The translations under genes and the position numbers were made by a program. The notes under the pieces are model-generated. The model saw only the letters and a list, made by a program, of their open reading frames with translations, had not been told where the DNA came from and did no database searches. Below, piece after piece: positions 1 to 9,808 of a DNA stretch of 64,000 nt. The stretch's first letter is position 1. Each line of letters begins with the position of its first letter. Source of the stretch: Gracilariopsis chorda (lineage: Eukaryota > Rhodophyta > Florideophyceae > Gracilariales > Gracilariaceae); the NCBI GenBank assembly GCA_003194525.1, contig NBIV01000203.1, positions 48,716 to 112,715 on the forward strand. Direction: 5' to 3'.

Positions 1-1365
1 CGGCAGTATTCTTCAACCACAGCATCTCGAAGCAGCGTACAATGCATTGTGTCAAACTTGGCAAGAAACTGTTCTATTGTGACCGTAAATAACATCCTTC
101 CGCACGTCTGCATCATGGAGTACCTCAACGGGGCAACGTTTGGCCCCATTAACTCCATGTCCCAAATCCCAATTTTGTTGATACCTGATCGAATGTTGTT
201 GGGGGTATGGGAACTGGCATATGCATTACTGATACGCTGCACAACCTCAAACAAGTTCAGTTTCTGCGTCTGCCTTGCCGCATTATACAGTTCATTCTGC
301 ATGTGTGATTTGTACGAATTGAAAATGGTAACTTCTACTGGCTGCGTAATGTGCGATGTGTGCGCCAGAAGAGCGATTACAATGATGTTATTATCTTTGA
401 GCAGTTTCAGTGTGTTGTATTGAACATGGGCTTCGCATCCATCAAATAGAAGAAACAAACGCTGGTTGTCCTTTCGAAGGTTCTCCGTCTCTTCCGAAAA
501 TTCTTATGCCCAATTGAGAACAATTTCTGTGTTGAAACCTGAATTGTTGCACTGAAAAATGTAACACGGAGGCAGTACCGAGTGAAGCGATTTAATTCGT
601 CTTCCAACCTTACTTTAGTGCGCAAGTCTCCCCGGAAAGACAATCGGTGGCTTGTAGCTTTCTCTTTAAGCGGATACAACTGACATGATGGTTACCCTAT
701 CAAGGCTGCCTTTTGTCGTCAAGGCTTTGTGCACCAGTCGCGCATTGTTTTCTCTAATTCCCTTTAGAAGGCTTCGCCCTTTTATTTCTTCAAACGAAGT
801 GCCGAACGGATCGGTATTGAAGACATAATTTGGGGTCTGTGATGTTGTAGCGTTTGATTGCCGCTTCGACTCTGGCTATGTGCTCAGTGACATTCTCTGG
901 TGTGGCTGCGTTAACTCTTTTGTCCTCCATCATTTAGAATCGCTGCACATGGAGATCATTGCGCTTCAAATACTTTGATACTCAGTTGTTGGACGGACGG
1001 TTGTCAAAGAATCCTATTTAATTTTGTCTCTCTTGCGGTAACATTGAAACGTAGTCTTCAACAAGATTACAAATTCCCTGTCGGGTTAGCGGTATGTTGT
1101 TATCCGCATAGTACAACACACATTGAGCAATAACATCTTTTTCGTCTCGGGTCAGTACTGGTGGTCGTCCTATCGTCAGAAGGTTCAAATAAATATCCTT
1201 GGCTTGTGTTGGTTGTGATTCAGGATATTTCCTCACCGAAGAGGCGTACGCACGACTCAAGACTCCCGCATGCACTTTGTGTTTGCCTGATAAAGCTTCC
1301 CACGACAAGCCATTCTGGAAGCGTTCAAAGACCGCTGATTGCAGTATCGCATATTGAGGTTCCAT
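1..1365 (-). pseudogene. Decayed Tigger/pogo-like (DDE_1, CENP-B family) transposase
   Basis: Reading the minus strand, 1365-1018 encodes a 115-residue start with a helix-turn-helix region and the GRPPVLTRDEKD segment typical of CENP-B/Tigger DNA-binding domains. It ends at a stop. Further pieces follow in shifted frames. One around 810-690 reads FNTDPFGTSFEE and then RVTIMSVVSA. One around 475-200 carries the family hallmark LLFDGCEAHVQ, then ALLAHTSHITQPVEVTIFNSYK. That matches the second catalytic Asp and the H-x-x-QP-D/E-V-x-F-x-x-K block of DDE_1 transposases. A last piece (about 180-1) reads SGINKIGIWDMELMGP, like the G-I-x-P tail. Stops and frameshifts separate the pieces, so the element is dead. 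It may extend beyond the left edge. The family call rests on motifs read by eye. Confidence 0.8.
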
Positions 1366-2635
1366 CGCTTCCTGTTGAAACAGTTTTCATTGCGTTGTTT
1401 GCATATGTTGTAGGGCCGGTGGCTGCAATACATAGTGTTCGAAAGAAAAAAGGGCGCGCTTTTTGAATATATCTTTACAACGACTAACCCAAGAATAGAT
1501 ATCTCACAGTATGAGATGAACTACTTCGATGTTGCCATCGTTTTCCCTTATGAGCAAGACTCGTGAAAATGGGGACAAAAAGGGGCTTGTCAATTTTGGG
1601 ATTTCTGTCGAATTAAGATGCGGACGGATACATGAAAGGTGGCAATTGCAACACTTTTTAAGTCAGTTCACCGTCTTTCTGGACCTAATGCTTTAGCAGT
1701 GACATAGAACCTCAAAATGTTTTGCCTCACAGAAATCTCATAGGCTTTGACAACCGCTTTGAGAGAAATCTGACGATTTTCCGAGCCAGCTTCTCTAACT
1801 TGTCAATCCAGCATCGAATCTACTACCTTCGGATAAGAAGCGCCCCCGTTTATCATGCATCAAAGATGAATACGTAATCTCAACTTTTTCGCCTTCTTTT
1901 TCTTCCTCTTTCTCTTCTTCTTATTCTCCTTTAATTTGGTCTGATACAACCAATTATGTAACACCAGGAAAGCTATCCCACAAATAGTTCTTCCTCCTGA
2001 GAAAGACCAAAAGCATTGACTGCCATCTTCTAATCGACTCTAGAAAGGAAATGTCCTTTCTTTCTCGCGATATAGATAACTCATCTCGCCGAGAGGCATT
2101 GGTCAGCGGGCATCGAAATAAGAAGTGGTTTACATCTTTTTTCGCCTTTGTGCCGCACTCGTATCAAGCATTCTTATTGTCCATGTACGATCCTACAGGT
2201 GTGGTGACTGTACATGACAGCTGCAGATTGAAGCTATTATTGCTTCAACACCTCCAGCCATGTGCCCTCGGCAAGCACATGAGAGGCCACCACTCAGCGG
2301 GTAACCACCGTGAGTACTTTCTACTGAAGACCGTGAAGCCAGGATAGAGTCCTGCAAAGGCGACATCCCCCAGTTCTCTACAAGAATATTACATCTTCGT
2401 TTTACCTTTGCCCAAACCAAATCTCTGAATTCCGCCATTGGTGCACGTTGTACTAACCAGCGCACTAGCATTTTGAAGCAGGACGCAGGGGAAAGGGTGT
2501 ACTACTGGCCTTTTACAGTTACGCCATTTGTTATTGTCGATTTATTCTATTGAGGAGCTACATAGAAACAGGTTGTGGGAACCGAAGCTCTTCAAGTTTC
2601 TTGGGCCCATCCTCCGTGAACGCCGATCCTTCTGC
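1366..2635. other. Intergenic, no recognised gene
   Basis: About 1.3 kb without a convincing gene. A pyrimidine-rich run (mostly T and C) lies at about 1890-1932. Short open frames (for example 2051-2347 plus, 2193-2471 minus) overlap on opposite strands and show no family motif. The left part may be flanking sequence of the Tigger-like remnant. Confidence 0.5.
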
Positions 2636-3334
2636 TTACAAATCGAGAGAGATTCCACAGATCTCGGCCACTAGATCTTCCACCTTCTCGGACAGTTCAT
2701 CGTAGTCATCAACAGTGAACACGCCTCCATTTTCTCCAGCAACCTCGCTCAGAATACGCTCGCCTTCCTTACCAGGGTATCCAATGCTAACGGTTGAAAT
2801 TTCACCGCCGACTTTGCGCCTGAAGTTGTTGGCACGACGAATAGGGTCACCTCCCAACGTGTTTCTTCCATCGCCAATCACCACCATCTTGTTCACAATA
2901 TTTGCGTCGGCGGCCTTCTTCCTTGCTCTACGCAGCTGTGAGTGACAGAATACAATGCCAGATCCGACTGAAGTCTGGGAGTCGTGCCTGTATGGCGAAA
3001 ACCCGACTTCTGTGTTGAAGGTGGCCACGTCACCGGTCATAGACGCGATCTTGTACGTGCGTCTTCCGTACTGTCCGGCGGCAAATTTGGTTCGGCGGTC
3101 ATTGCCAAGAATAGCAGTGATATCGAGGATGAAATCCCTTCCGTAGAAGAACTGCTGCTTAGTTACAGAACCACTTGTATCCAAGGCAAAGCAGACATGA
3201 GCGAGACATCCACGGGCTTCCACTGCTTCTGAAGCAGTCCTTATGGTGTTTTGGTATCTGAGCTTTGCTTCCTCAACAGATCGACAGCTGGCGTACGCAA
3301 ACAGCAAAGCGAGAACAAAGAAAAACTTTAACAT
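2636..3334 (-). CDS. Secreted von Willebrand factor A domain protein
   Basis: A 232-residue protein with a classic signal peptide (MLKFFFVLALLFAYASC) followed by one vWA domain, roughly residues 44-228. The metal-ion-dependent adhesion site (MIDAS) looks complete: ALDTSGSV supplies the D-x-S-x-S motif, QTSVGSG the threonine/serine loop, and VIGDGRNT the later aspartate. vWA domains bind ligands through a metal ion. Secretion suggests a cell-surface, cell-wall or extracellular adhesion role, but the partner is unknown. No other domain or membrane anchor is visible. A TATATAAATA element lies about 100 bp upstream on the coding strand. The gene at 4555-5235 is a divergent paralogue, transcribed away from this one. 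The start is set by the signal peptide. Confidence 0.85.
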   Translation of the reverse strand: MLKFFFVLALLFAYASCRSVEEAKLRYQNTIRTASEAVEARGCLAHVCFALDTSGSVTKQQFFYGRDFILDITAILGNDRRTKFAAGQYGRRTYKIASMTGDVATFNTEVGFSPYRHDSQTSVGSGIVFCHSQLRRARKKAADANIVNKMVVIGDGRNTLGGDPIRRANNFRRKVGGEISTVSIGYPGKEGERILSEVAGENGGVFTVDDYDELSEKVEDLVAEICGISLDL

Positions 3335-3434
3335 TTTTGTGATTGCGTTTGTGGTAGATGGTACTGGTTAGGAAGACTGATCAGATGAGTAGTTGAGGTG
3401 AGTTGAAGTTTCGCCGACTAAACCACAAGCTGGG

Positions 3435-3445
3435 TTATTTATATA
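3435..3445 (-). promoter_or_regulatory. TATA-like box for the secreted vWA gene
   Basis: On the minus strand this reads TATATAAATAA, 101-111 bp upstream of the ATG at 3334. Sequence and orientation fit a core promoter TATA box. There is no transcript evidence. Confidence 0.5.
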
Positions 3446-4554
3446 GAGGTCAAATGTGCTCCTGTTCTTCGACTATCGCCTCCTGCATCAGCAACACGTT
3501 GAATTGGATTAACAGGAAGTAAAGTCCAACAGAAGATTGTTGCTGACTTCTATTCATACAACACGAAAGAGCTTCTGCATATTAGGTGGCTGCCAATCTT
3601 CTCCATTAGAACCACGTTATGCATTCGATCTAACCCACAGGTACGGCTATTTGAAAATACAGGTCATGAGCAACATGAAAAATGTTACCGGATCAAGTTC
3701 CGCTTGTGTCGTCATGAATTTGTTCCATGCGTACTTTGCCTACATGATCCACACTCACTGTGTTTTGCACCCCTTGCGAACACGAAAACTTCTCCTATCA
3801 CGTTTGAAACGTGATAAATATCTTCGCAACCGAACAAGGAATTGTTAGCGTCGAGCTGTACACTGGCTCGGGAACCGCTCTTCTGGCAATAGTATACAGC
3901 CAACAAAGTTGCGTTGAGAACAGTCTTACCCTCGAGAGTGCGTCCTTTGCTGACGGGCACACCATGAACGAGATTTACGGTATTGCTTCTGCATTGGTGT
4001 CACGATGGAGGTAGACTGCCACAGTTTTTTAGACAGAATTAAGTAGGTTCTTAACTCCCAAAGCCATCAGCGAGCATATATGCGTACCTTCTGCAGTGCA
4101 CACTCCTGGCTGCAGCGTTTGATGAAGTGTCCTGAGCACACAAGCTCGTGTGGCGTCGACGCGTCGCGCACCGCTGGTGTCTGCCTTGCTAATTTTATAC
4201 TGCGGTTTGCCTGGCTCAAACTGGAAACGCCGCTGTAATCCTTTTGTATGCAACAAGTTGTAAAGCCAGCGAACTCAAGTCCAACATCCTTGCAGCCGCC
4301 ACACCTCACTTCCCTTTCGGAGATGCTTTATGGAAGCTGGGCTGCTGGAACCATCGACAGGAGGGTTTAGTTCTTGGGACATAAGCAACTGTCAATGTTT
4401 TTCACGAAAAGCAAGAATGCCAGCGATACGTAGTCTGTTTCCGATTTCCATAGTGCGTCTATGTCAAAGATTCCGTTCGCCAGCTTCAAAACTCGCTTTC
4501 TGTCTCTTGTAACCCTGGCTTCTTCCGCAAACGAAGTTCCCCTACTGTGGTCAA
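3446..4554. other. Divergent intergenic region between the two vWA genes
   Basis: About 1.1 kb holding the promoters of both vWA genes. A perfect 21-bp palindrome (TATCACGTTT-G-AAACGTGATA) sits at 3796-3816. The short open frames on both strands show no family motif and overlap one another, so none is called. Confidence 0.45.
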
Positions 4555-5235
4555 ATGAATTCGTCAAGGTCCACGTACCTTCTGATGGCAATATGTGCCT
4601 ATTACGCCTTCTTCCTTTCCGATCGCTCAGTCGCAGCAGACGCACTTTGTTCGGAAACCGTAAACGTTCGGAAATCAGAGAAAACTAAACGTCGTTTACC
4701 GTCGTGTCCCGTATCCGTGTGCTTTGGGATAGACGGAGGGAGGCTAACAAGGACCCAGGTCAGACTACAAAGGAACTTCTTTCGAGATCTCTTGAAGTCT
4801 CTTTCGAGGCGTAAGCACGTCAAAGTGGCCGCTGTGGAGTTCGGAGCAGCAAACAGAAGGTTATTCAAACTCACCTCGGACTTGGCTGAGGCTATAGAGA
4901 TAGCTTCAAATATTCCGTTCAGGGGAGATGAACTTGCAAGTGTGAGTAGCTCGATTGTGTATTGCGACAGCATACTTCGCCACGAAGAAAAGAGATCAGT
5001 GCGAATGGTTCTCTTTAGTGACGGAACTAATACCCTAGGAGGCAGCCCAGGGCGAAGGGCAGAGGTTTTCCGAACGAGGGCGGAAGGTGATATCATAGCC
5101 ATCTCTCTGACGGATTCGGACAATAAGATACTGAAGGAAGTTACTGCTAAGAACACTAGAAACATCTTTGTTCTAGATTCAGATGAGTACGATCCGCTCC
5201 TTAGAAAAGTGACTGATCGATTGTGTGATGTGTGA
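4555..5235 (+). CDS. Secreted vWA-like protein with a degenerate metal site
   Basis: 226 residues. A hydrophobic N-terminal segment (about residues 8-22, YLLMAICAYYAFFLS) looks like a signal peptide. The rest aligns by eye with the vWA protein at 2636-3334: shared GTNTLGG versus GRNTLGG, RRAEVFRTRAEGDI versus RRANNFRRKVGGEI, and a similar SSIVYCDS versus SGIVFCHS strand. The first MIDAS element reads GIDGGRLT where the paralogue has ALDTSGSV, so both serines of D-x-S-x-S are gone. The second aspartate (FSDGTN) is kept. It is probably a secreted vWA fold that binds metal weakly or not at all. The two genes form a head-to-head pair, suggesting an old duplication. No stops or frameshifts interrupt it. 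Confidence 0.75.
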   Translation: MNSSRSTYLLMAICAYYAFFLSDRSVAADALCSETVNVRKSEKTKRRLPSCPVSVCFGIDGGRLTRTQVRLQRNFFRDLLKSLSRRKHVKVAAVEFGAANRRLFKLTSDLAEAIEIASNIPFRGDELASVSSSIVYCDSILRHEEKRSVRMVLFSDGTNTLGGSPGRRAEVFRTRAEGDIIAISLTDSDNKILKEVTAKNTRNIFVLDSDEYDPLLRKVTDRLCDV

Positions 5236-5940
5236 TCATGTCATCCGATGCATGGAAGATGATTTAAATGAGTATACATGCATCGGTGAGAGCTGTGAGT
5301 GAATAAATGAGTCCGTCGTGCGTGCTTTGCGTTCGTACTATATTGTACAATCATTTCTACGACACAATTTACGCTCATTCAAACGTAATCTAACCAACGC
5401 AGAGTTCAAACTTAGCTTCCGACTGCGATTTCAAAGAAACACAAGCTGTGTCACTCATCCCACAAACATATTGTAAGTTTATTTAAGATCTTACGCAACC
5501 ATGAGTACTATAACCACAACTTCTAGTGCAGTTCACTTATGTAAACGACTCTCGCGCAGAGCCTCTTCACAATGTGAAGTTCACATGCAGTGTGCTCGTC
5601 GAGGATCGTAGAAGCTTTTCCCGAACCTCGTCCATCCCAACATGAAAGAGCTAATGTGCGCATGGGATGAATGCATGGAGTGCGTAACCAAAGCTGCGGT
5701 TCTTTGCTGGAAAGAAGGTCATTGGCACCATTCCGCCTCCACAACGCGAAATAGAGTTACACAGCAATGCATCGAGCAAGCAATTCTTTCAAGCTTCGCG
5801 AGAGCCTTATTTCAACAAACGGACCAATAAAATTGCGTTTTTGGCGCGCTTCACACTGAAAGGCACCGTCCTTGCTGTATCTTCTTCCCGAGGCAGTCTC
5901 GTGCTCGAGAAAGGCAAGGACTGGGACAGCAGGGACCAAT
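5236..5940. other. Intergenic, no recognised gene
   Basis: About 0.7 kb downstream of the second vWA gene. Only short overlapping open frames are present, without family motifs. It ends at the structured repeat beginning at 5941. Confidence 0.45.
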
Positions 5941-6015
5941 GTGAACGGCTGTACCAGCCGTTCAGTGAAACGTGTAGACGTACACGTTTCACTGAACCTG
6001 ACGGTCAGAGTATCA
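5941..6015. repeat. Triple-hairpin repeat, copy 1
   Basis: Three consecutive perfect inverted repeats in 75 bp. (1) GAACGGCTG-TAC-CAGCCGTTC at 5943-5963. (2) A 17-bp stem, 5960-5976 with 5981-5997, around the 4-nt loop GACG. (3) CTGAC-G-GTCAG at 5998-6008. Stems 1 and 2 share GTTC, so they could compete. A second, expanded copy lies at 17045-17171, where the same order and the same downstream AGAGTATCAA recur. This is a dispersed structured repeat of unknown type, possibly a small foldback transposon. Confidence 0.85.
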
Positions 6016-6298
6016 ATGGGGCTTTCCAAGAAAAGCCACTCTGAGAGATTGACAAAGTTATAGCCAATGAGCTCCTATAGAATGGAACCGCACTCGCTGA
6101 AAGTTTCTCAGTATGGAGTGGGTAAGTCGACCCCAGTACAAAACGACAAATCTCGATTTCTACGTAAGTTGCACAACAGATACTCCCATTTTATGAATAC
6201 AAGCAGCAACATAACTCCTCGAAACCAATCTCTCCATCAACTTATGACCGTCAACATTACCGTAACCAACAAATTGTGCCACTCATGTTGCACGATAC

Positions 6299-7522
6299 AT
6301 GTTTTGCTTCGTTCCGCATCCGAAATGTACACTCCAAATGGGTCCAGAAACCGTACAATCCTTGAACGCCTTCTTATTGTGCCAGTGGTGCATAGCATAC
6401 ACAATCAACCTGCTCGACTCAGAATATTGTCTAACCTCACGTCAAACGATATCGAAGCCTTTGAAGTACACAAAAAACGGAATCAAGCGGGCTATTCACA
6501 CCAGATGTACCACTGGTTGGTACCAACTGGTATCATGCGGACGTGATGTTGACTTTATCGTCAGCATCAATATACGAAAATCTGACTTTTTAAACGAACT
6601 TCTTCCCCAGTTTGAAAATATGCGCGCACGAATGCTTGCTAAATCTCCATACAGCAAAGCGGCTAAACAGAAAGGACGTATTGGTTGTATGCGACCGGTT
6701 GATGTACTTGGTTTAGCACTGTGGTATCTGAAAACCAGCAATAGGATGTTCAAACTTTGCCCGACGTTTGGATTGGTTCCAACCAGTGTGGGGGACTGGC
6801 TTGAATATGGAATGAGCGTTTTCTATGCCCTGTTTAGTTCGGAGGCTGTTCCAAATGCTACAATAATATGGCCGTCAGTGACTGAAATGGAACGCTCTTC
6901 GCAAGCGCTGGCAAAAGCGAAACCGAATATTGCGATGTACCTGAAGGGTGTGTTTGGGGTTGCAGATGGTGGAAGATTTCGGTGTGCAAATTATGATGAT
7001 GCAAATCTCCAAAACGTATACTTTGAAGGGTACACGCAGAGTACCGAGGTCACTAACCTTTTCGTGTGGAACTTCTTTGGTGAAATTATTCATGCTGCAG
7101 TGAACTATCTTGGGTCATGGCATGATAGTAAGCTAGCCGGAATTTCAGGGCTTTACTGGCTGAGGTTGTCGGACGAAGAGACCCCACCAGGCTACGCAAT
7201 TCTTGGTGATAGTGCGTTTACCACCCACCCGAACGTGACCAACGCAAAAATACTTCGGTTTCGTAAGCTCAATGAAGCTGGAAAGGCTTACAAGTCCTTG
7301 GAAATGGCAGCGGTGGATTGTGTGCTTCAAAGTCTGTATCCTGCGTACAGACAATCTGGGGAATGGGGAGTAAATTCGCTCAAAGGGCCGTTTCGAAGAC
7401 TGACTACAGTGCTTCCGGCGGATAGTTGCAAACGGTATAGGATCATTGCTTTGTGTTGCTATTTGATGAATTATCGAACGCGCACCATCGGCCACAACCA
7501 AATTAAGTCCGTGTTTAGCTGA
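6299..7522 (+). CDS. PIF/Harbinger-like DDE transposase (DDE_Tnp_4)
   Basis: A 407-residue open frame. The conserved part begins near residue 82 (RDVDFIVSINIRKSDFLNEL). A helix-turn-helix-like segment follows (RPVDVLGLALWYLKTSNRM, FGLVPTSVGDWL), and then the catalytic core. The acidic residues are visible: D223 in GVADGGRF, D276 in GSWHDSKLA, D304 in ILGDSAF, and probably E355 in SGEWGVNSLKG. This matches the DDE superfamily endonuclease of PIF/Harbinger elements, which excises and reinserts the element. The first ~75 residues look unlike the family, and the true start may be a later Met or an upstream piece in another frame. No internal stop is present, so it may be recently active. A second ORF starts 4 nt after its stop. 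Confidence 0.85.
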   Translation: MFCFVPHPKCTLQMGPETVQSLNAFLLCQWCIAYTINLLDSEYCLTSRQTISKPLKYTKNGIKRAIHTRCTTGWYQLVSCGRDVDFIVSINIRKSDFLNELLPQFENMRARMLAKSPYSKAAKQKGRIGCMRPVDVLGLALWYLKTSNRMFKLCPTFGLVPTSVGDWLEYGMSVFYALFSSEAVPNATIIWPSVTEMERSSQALAKAKPNIAMYLKGVFGVADGGRFRCANYDDANLQNVYFEGYTQSTEVTNLFVWNFFGEIIHAAVNYLGSWHDSKLAGISGLYWLRLSDEETPPGYAILGDSAFTTHPNVTNAKILRFRKLNEAGKAYKSLEMAAVDCVLQSLYPAYRQSGEWGVNSLKGPFRRLTTVLPADSCKRYRIIALCCYLMNYRTRTIGHNQIKSVFS

Positions 7523-7526
7523 AAAC

Positions 7527-8018
7527 ATGGCTGATCAGGAAGAGGTTGAAGAAGACTTCCCCAGAAAAGTACCTGAACAAGAAAAATGTAGTCGCAGTGC
7601 ATTGGAAAGTGACGGTATTAAAGTTCGGAAACAGTTCAAAAATCATCAGAGCACCAGCGAAAGATCTGCGAATACTGACAAAACAGGGGACCTCGATGCC
7701 ATTTCCGATCGGTTTGGTGAGTATATCGACCGCTTGATGATGATGCTTAAGAATTTTATCTCTCAGTATGACATAAGATCGATGGCTGATGCTCCATGCC
7801 GAGCAAATTCTCATTAGATGTCTGATTTCTTGGAAAATAACGCAGAGCAAAACCAGAACTTCAAGTACTACTGCCTTGATACAAACAAGAAGATCTTGCA
7901 GACCGTGCAGAAGCGCGTCAGCACGACAGTAGATGGCAAGTATATGAAACGGAATTTGGGAAGGAGGGTTTGCCGAAAGTGGACCTCGTTTTTTCTTGGA
8001 CAGGACTCGAGAACATGA
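7527..8018 (+). pseudogene. Second ORF of the Harbinger-like element, split by one TAG
   Basis: An ATG in good context (AACATGG) begins 4 nt after the transposase stop, in a different frame. The frame runs 96 codons to a TAG at 7815-7817, then continues in the same frame for 66 more codons to 8018. The first part is acidic and lysine-rich; the second is basic (RRVCRKWTSFF). Many Harbinger elements carry a second, DNA-binding gene, often Myb/SANT-like, but no Myb motif is visible here. The link to the transposase is inferred from position only. It could be an accessory protein, a pseudogene, or a chance frame. Confidence 0.4.
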
Positions 8019-8411
8019 AGGAGAGAAACGTATTGTGATATCTCCATAAACTGGGTGGCTCAGGACGCAAGCACAAACTGAACATGCTTGGAAGTCATTC
8101 TGGAGCACTTGCTCGGAGCGGAAGTGCGGAGGAGATCGCCAGGTTTACAGCAGACGGCAAACCACACAATTTCCAGCCACATCCATTCTACTTGGCGAAA
8201 CCAATGCGAATAATTGGATTCCTAAAGAAATACTGGAATGAAAATCAGTTGTATGTATACAAGTGTTGGGAGATGTATCCAAAACGCAACTGAGAACTGA
8301 AAGTCGCTGTGGTAGCACGTGAAACGCTGCAAATGCTCCGGGAATATCATTGAAGATCAGAATTCGAACCAGAGTTCGTTCGCATGGTGTGAATCAATTT
8401 GAAGCTTTGTA
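8019..8411. other. Probable tail of the Harbinger-like element
   Basis: About 400 bp before the methyltransferase. The longest frame (8084-8293, 69 codons) has no family motif. No terminal inverted repeat could be paired with sequence upstream of 6299, so the element border is not defined. Confidence 0.35.
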
Positions 8412-9617
8412 ATGTGTATGCCTCCTCGTTCTGGGCCTGTTGCAAAGGAGGAAAGGAACATGGAGAATTTGAGAAGCATACAACTCATCAAGAAGAGCGA
8501 CGATGAAGGCTCCACCGGTGCGGAATTGTTAGATACGGACAAAGCAGAATACTTTGGTGCGCGTTTGCTCGCTTATCTTAACAGCGGTGCTGTCGCAATG
8601 CTGATATCTATGGGACATAAGCTTGGACTTTTCGAGGCGATGGCCAAGCTACCGGCGGTCACAAGTGTAGAGCTGGCGCAAACAACAGAACTCCATGAAA
8701 GATACGTAAGAGAGTGGGTCGCCGCAATGTACGTCGGCGGCATTCTGGACTTGGAAGAGGAACGGAACAGCAAGCAGCAAGATAATCGGTACTCGCTTCC
8801 AAGGGGGCATGCTGCATTTCTTACTTGGAGACGAGGCCCGGAAAACGTCGCAGTGCTAATGCAGTACATCTCTATTTTGTCATCCTTTGAAGACAGAACC
8901 ATGGAATGCTTTCGAAGTGGAAAAGGGATATCTAACAGCGAGTTTGGAGAGCTCAAGGCCATCATGGCCGCAGATTCTGCTCAGACAATTGCTTCCTCTT
9001 TGATTGGATGGATTCTTCCTCTGGGTAAATACATGATAGTGCAAGACTTGCGAGCCGGAATTGACGTTGTAGATGTGGTATGCGGGAATGGAACCAATCT
9101 GATGACAATGGCGAAAGAGTTTCCAAAGAGTTGGTTTACGGGCTACGACACGAACCCTGCACTCATTGCGGCGGCTAAGGAGGCTGCCGAAAAAGAAAAG
9201 CTACAAAAAGTCCGGTTCAAGTGCTCGCAAGTCACTGATTCCTCTGAATCATCTGCTTATGATCTAGTGACCTGCTTCGGCAGTCTTGTGGAAACTGGAG
9301 ATGTGAAAAACGTGGTGAGAGGCATTTATCAAGCCTTACGTCGCGGTGGAACTTTCTTGTTGCAAGATGTAGCATCCAATAGCGATGTCAGGGCGAATCG
9401 TTCACACCCTGCCGGCTGTCTGCTGTATTCGATTTCTCTTATGTTCTCGTTGCCGACAACCATTGATAAGACCGGAAGGGAGGAAGATGCAGAGAAGGTT
9501 ATGTGGGACAATGATGTTGCTCTGTCCATTATTCGCGACGTGGGATTCAAATGTGATGGTATGAAGCGCCTTTCCGACGACAACTGCAACGCTTTCTTCT
9601 TTTGCACGCGTGATTAG
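8412..9617 (+). CDS. SAM-dependent methyltransferase, Rv2258c-like architecture
   Basis: 401 residues, or 385 if the ATG at 8460 is used (aacATGgag, better context). The N-terminal third is a winged-helix-like region (TSVELAQTTELHERYVREWVAAM), as in the mycobacterial Rv2258c group. A Rossmann methyltransferase follows: motif I VDVVCGNGTNL, an acidic strand end FTGYDTNP for adenosine binding, motif IV YDLVTCFGSL, and LRRGGTFLLQDV after it. The substrate cannot be told from sequence; related proteins methylate small molecules. Motif I has VCGNGTN where V-x-x-x-G-x-G-x-G is usual, so one glycine is replaced. The gene lies in a transposon-rich stretch, but the frame is intact. Horizontal acquisition is possible but not shown. 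Confidence 0.75.
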   Translation: MCMPPRSGPVAKEERNMENLRSIQLIKKSDDEGSTGAELLDTDKAEYFGARLLAYLNSGAVAMLISMGHKLGLFEAMAKLPAVTSVELAQTTELHERYVREWVAAMYVGGILDLEEERNSKQQDNRYSLPRGHAAFLTWRRGPENVAVLMQYISILSSFEDRTMECFRSGKGISNSEFGELKAIMAADSAQTIASSLIGWILPLGKYMIVQDLRAGIDVVDVVCGNGTNLMTMAKEFPKSWFTGYDTNPALIAAAKEAAEKEKLQKVRFKCSQVTDSSESSAYDLVTCFGSLVETGDVKNVVRGIYQALRRGGTFLLQDVASNSDVRANRSHPAGCLLYSISLMFSLPTTIDKTGREEDAEKVMWDNDVALSIIRDVGFKCDGMKRLSDDNCNAFFFCTRD

Positions 9618-9808
9618 GAAAGGAGTTCAGCACGATTCGCTTGTTATGTTAGTGTGCGTCCAGTAAAAGTTCGAGTTATCAAAGGCAAAGGATGAAGTTT
9701 CCAGTTAGCCAGAGGTCATGTGGATTTGTGTATTACAAGTGTAGTAACTTGAGTTTCTTTAGCCAGTTGGACGACACCCTGGTATGTACAAAGGAAGATA
9801 ATGCGTGG

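Noticed and set aside
49..423. A 124-codon plus-strand frame at the left edge
   Set aside because: It lies antisense to the Tigger/pogo DDE region, whose protein motifs explain the sequence better.
4602..5165. A 187-codon minus-strand frame opposite the second vWA gene
   Set aside because: Antisense shadow; the plus strand carries a signal peptide and vWA motifs shared with its paralogue.
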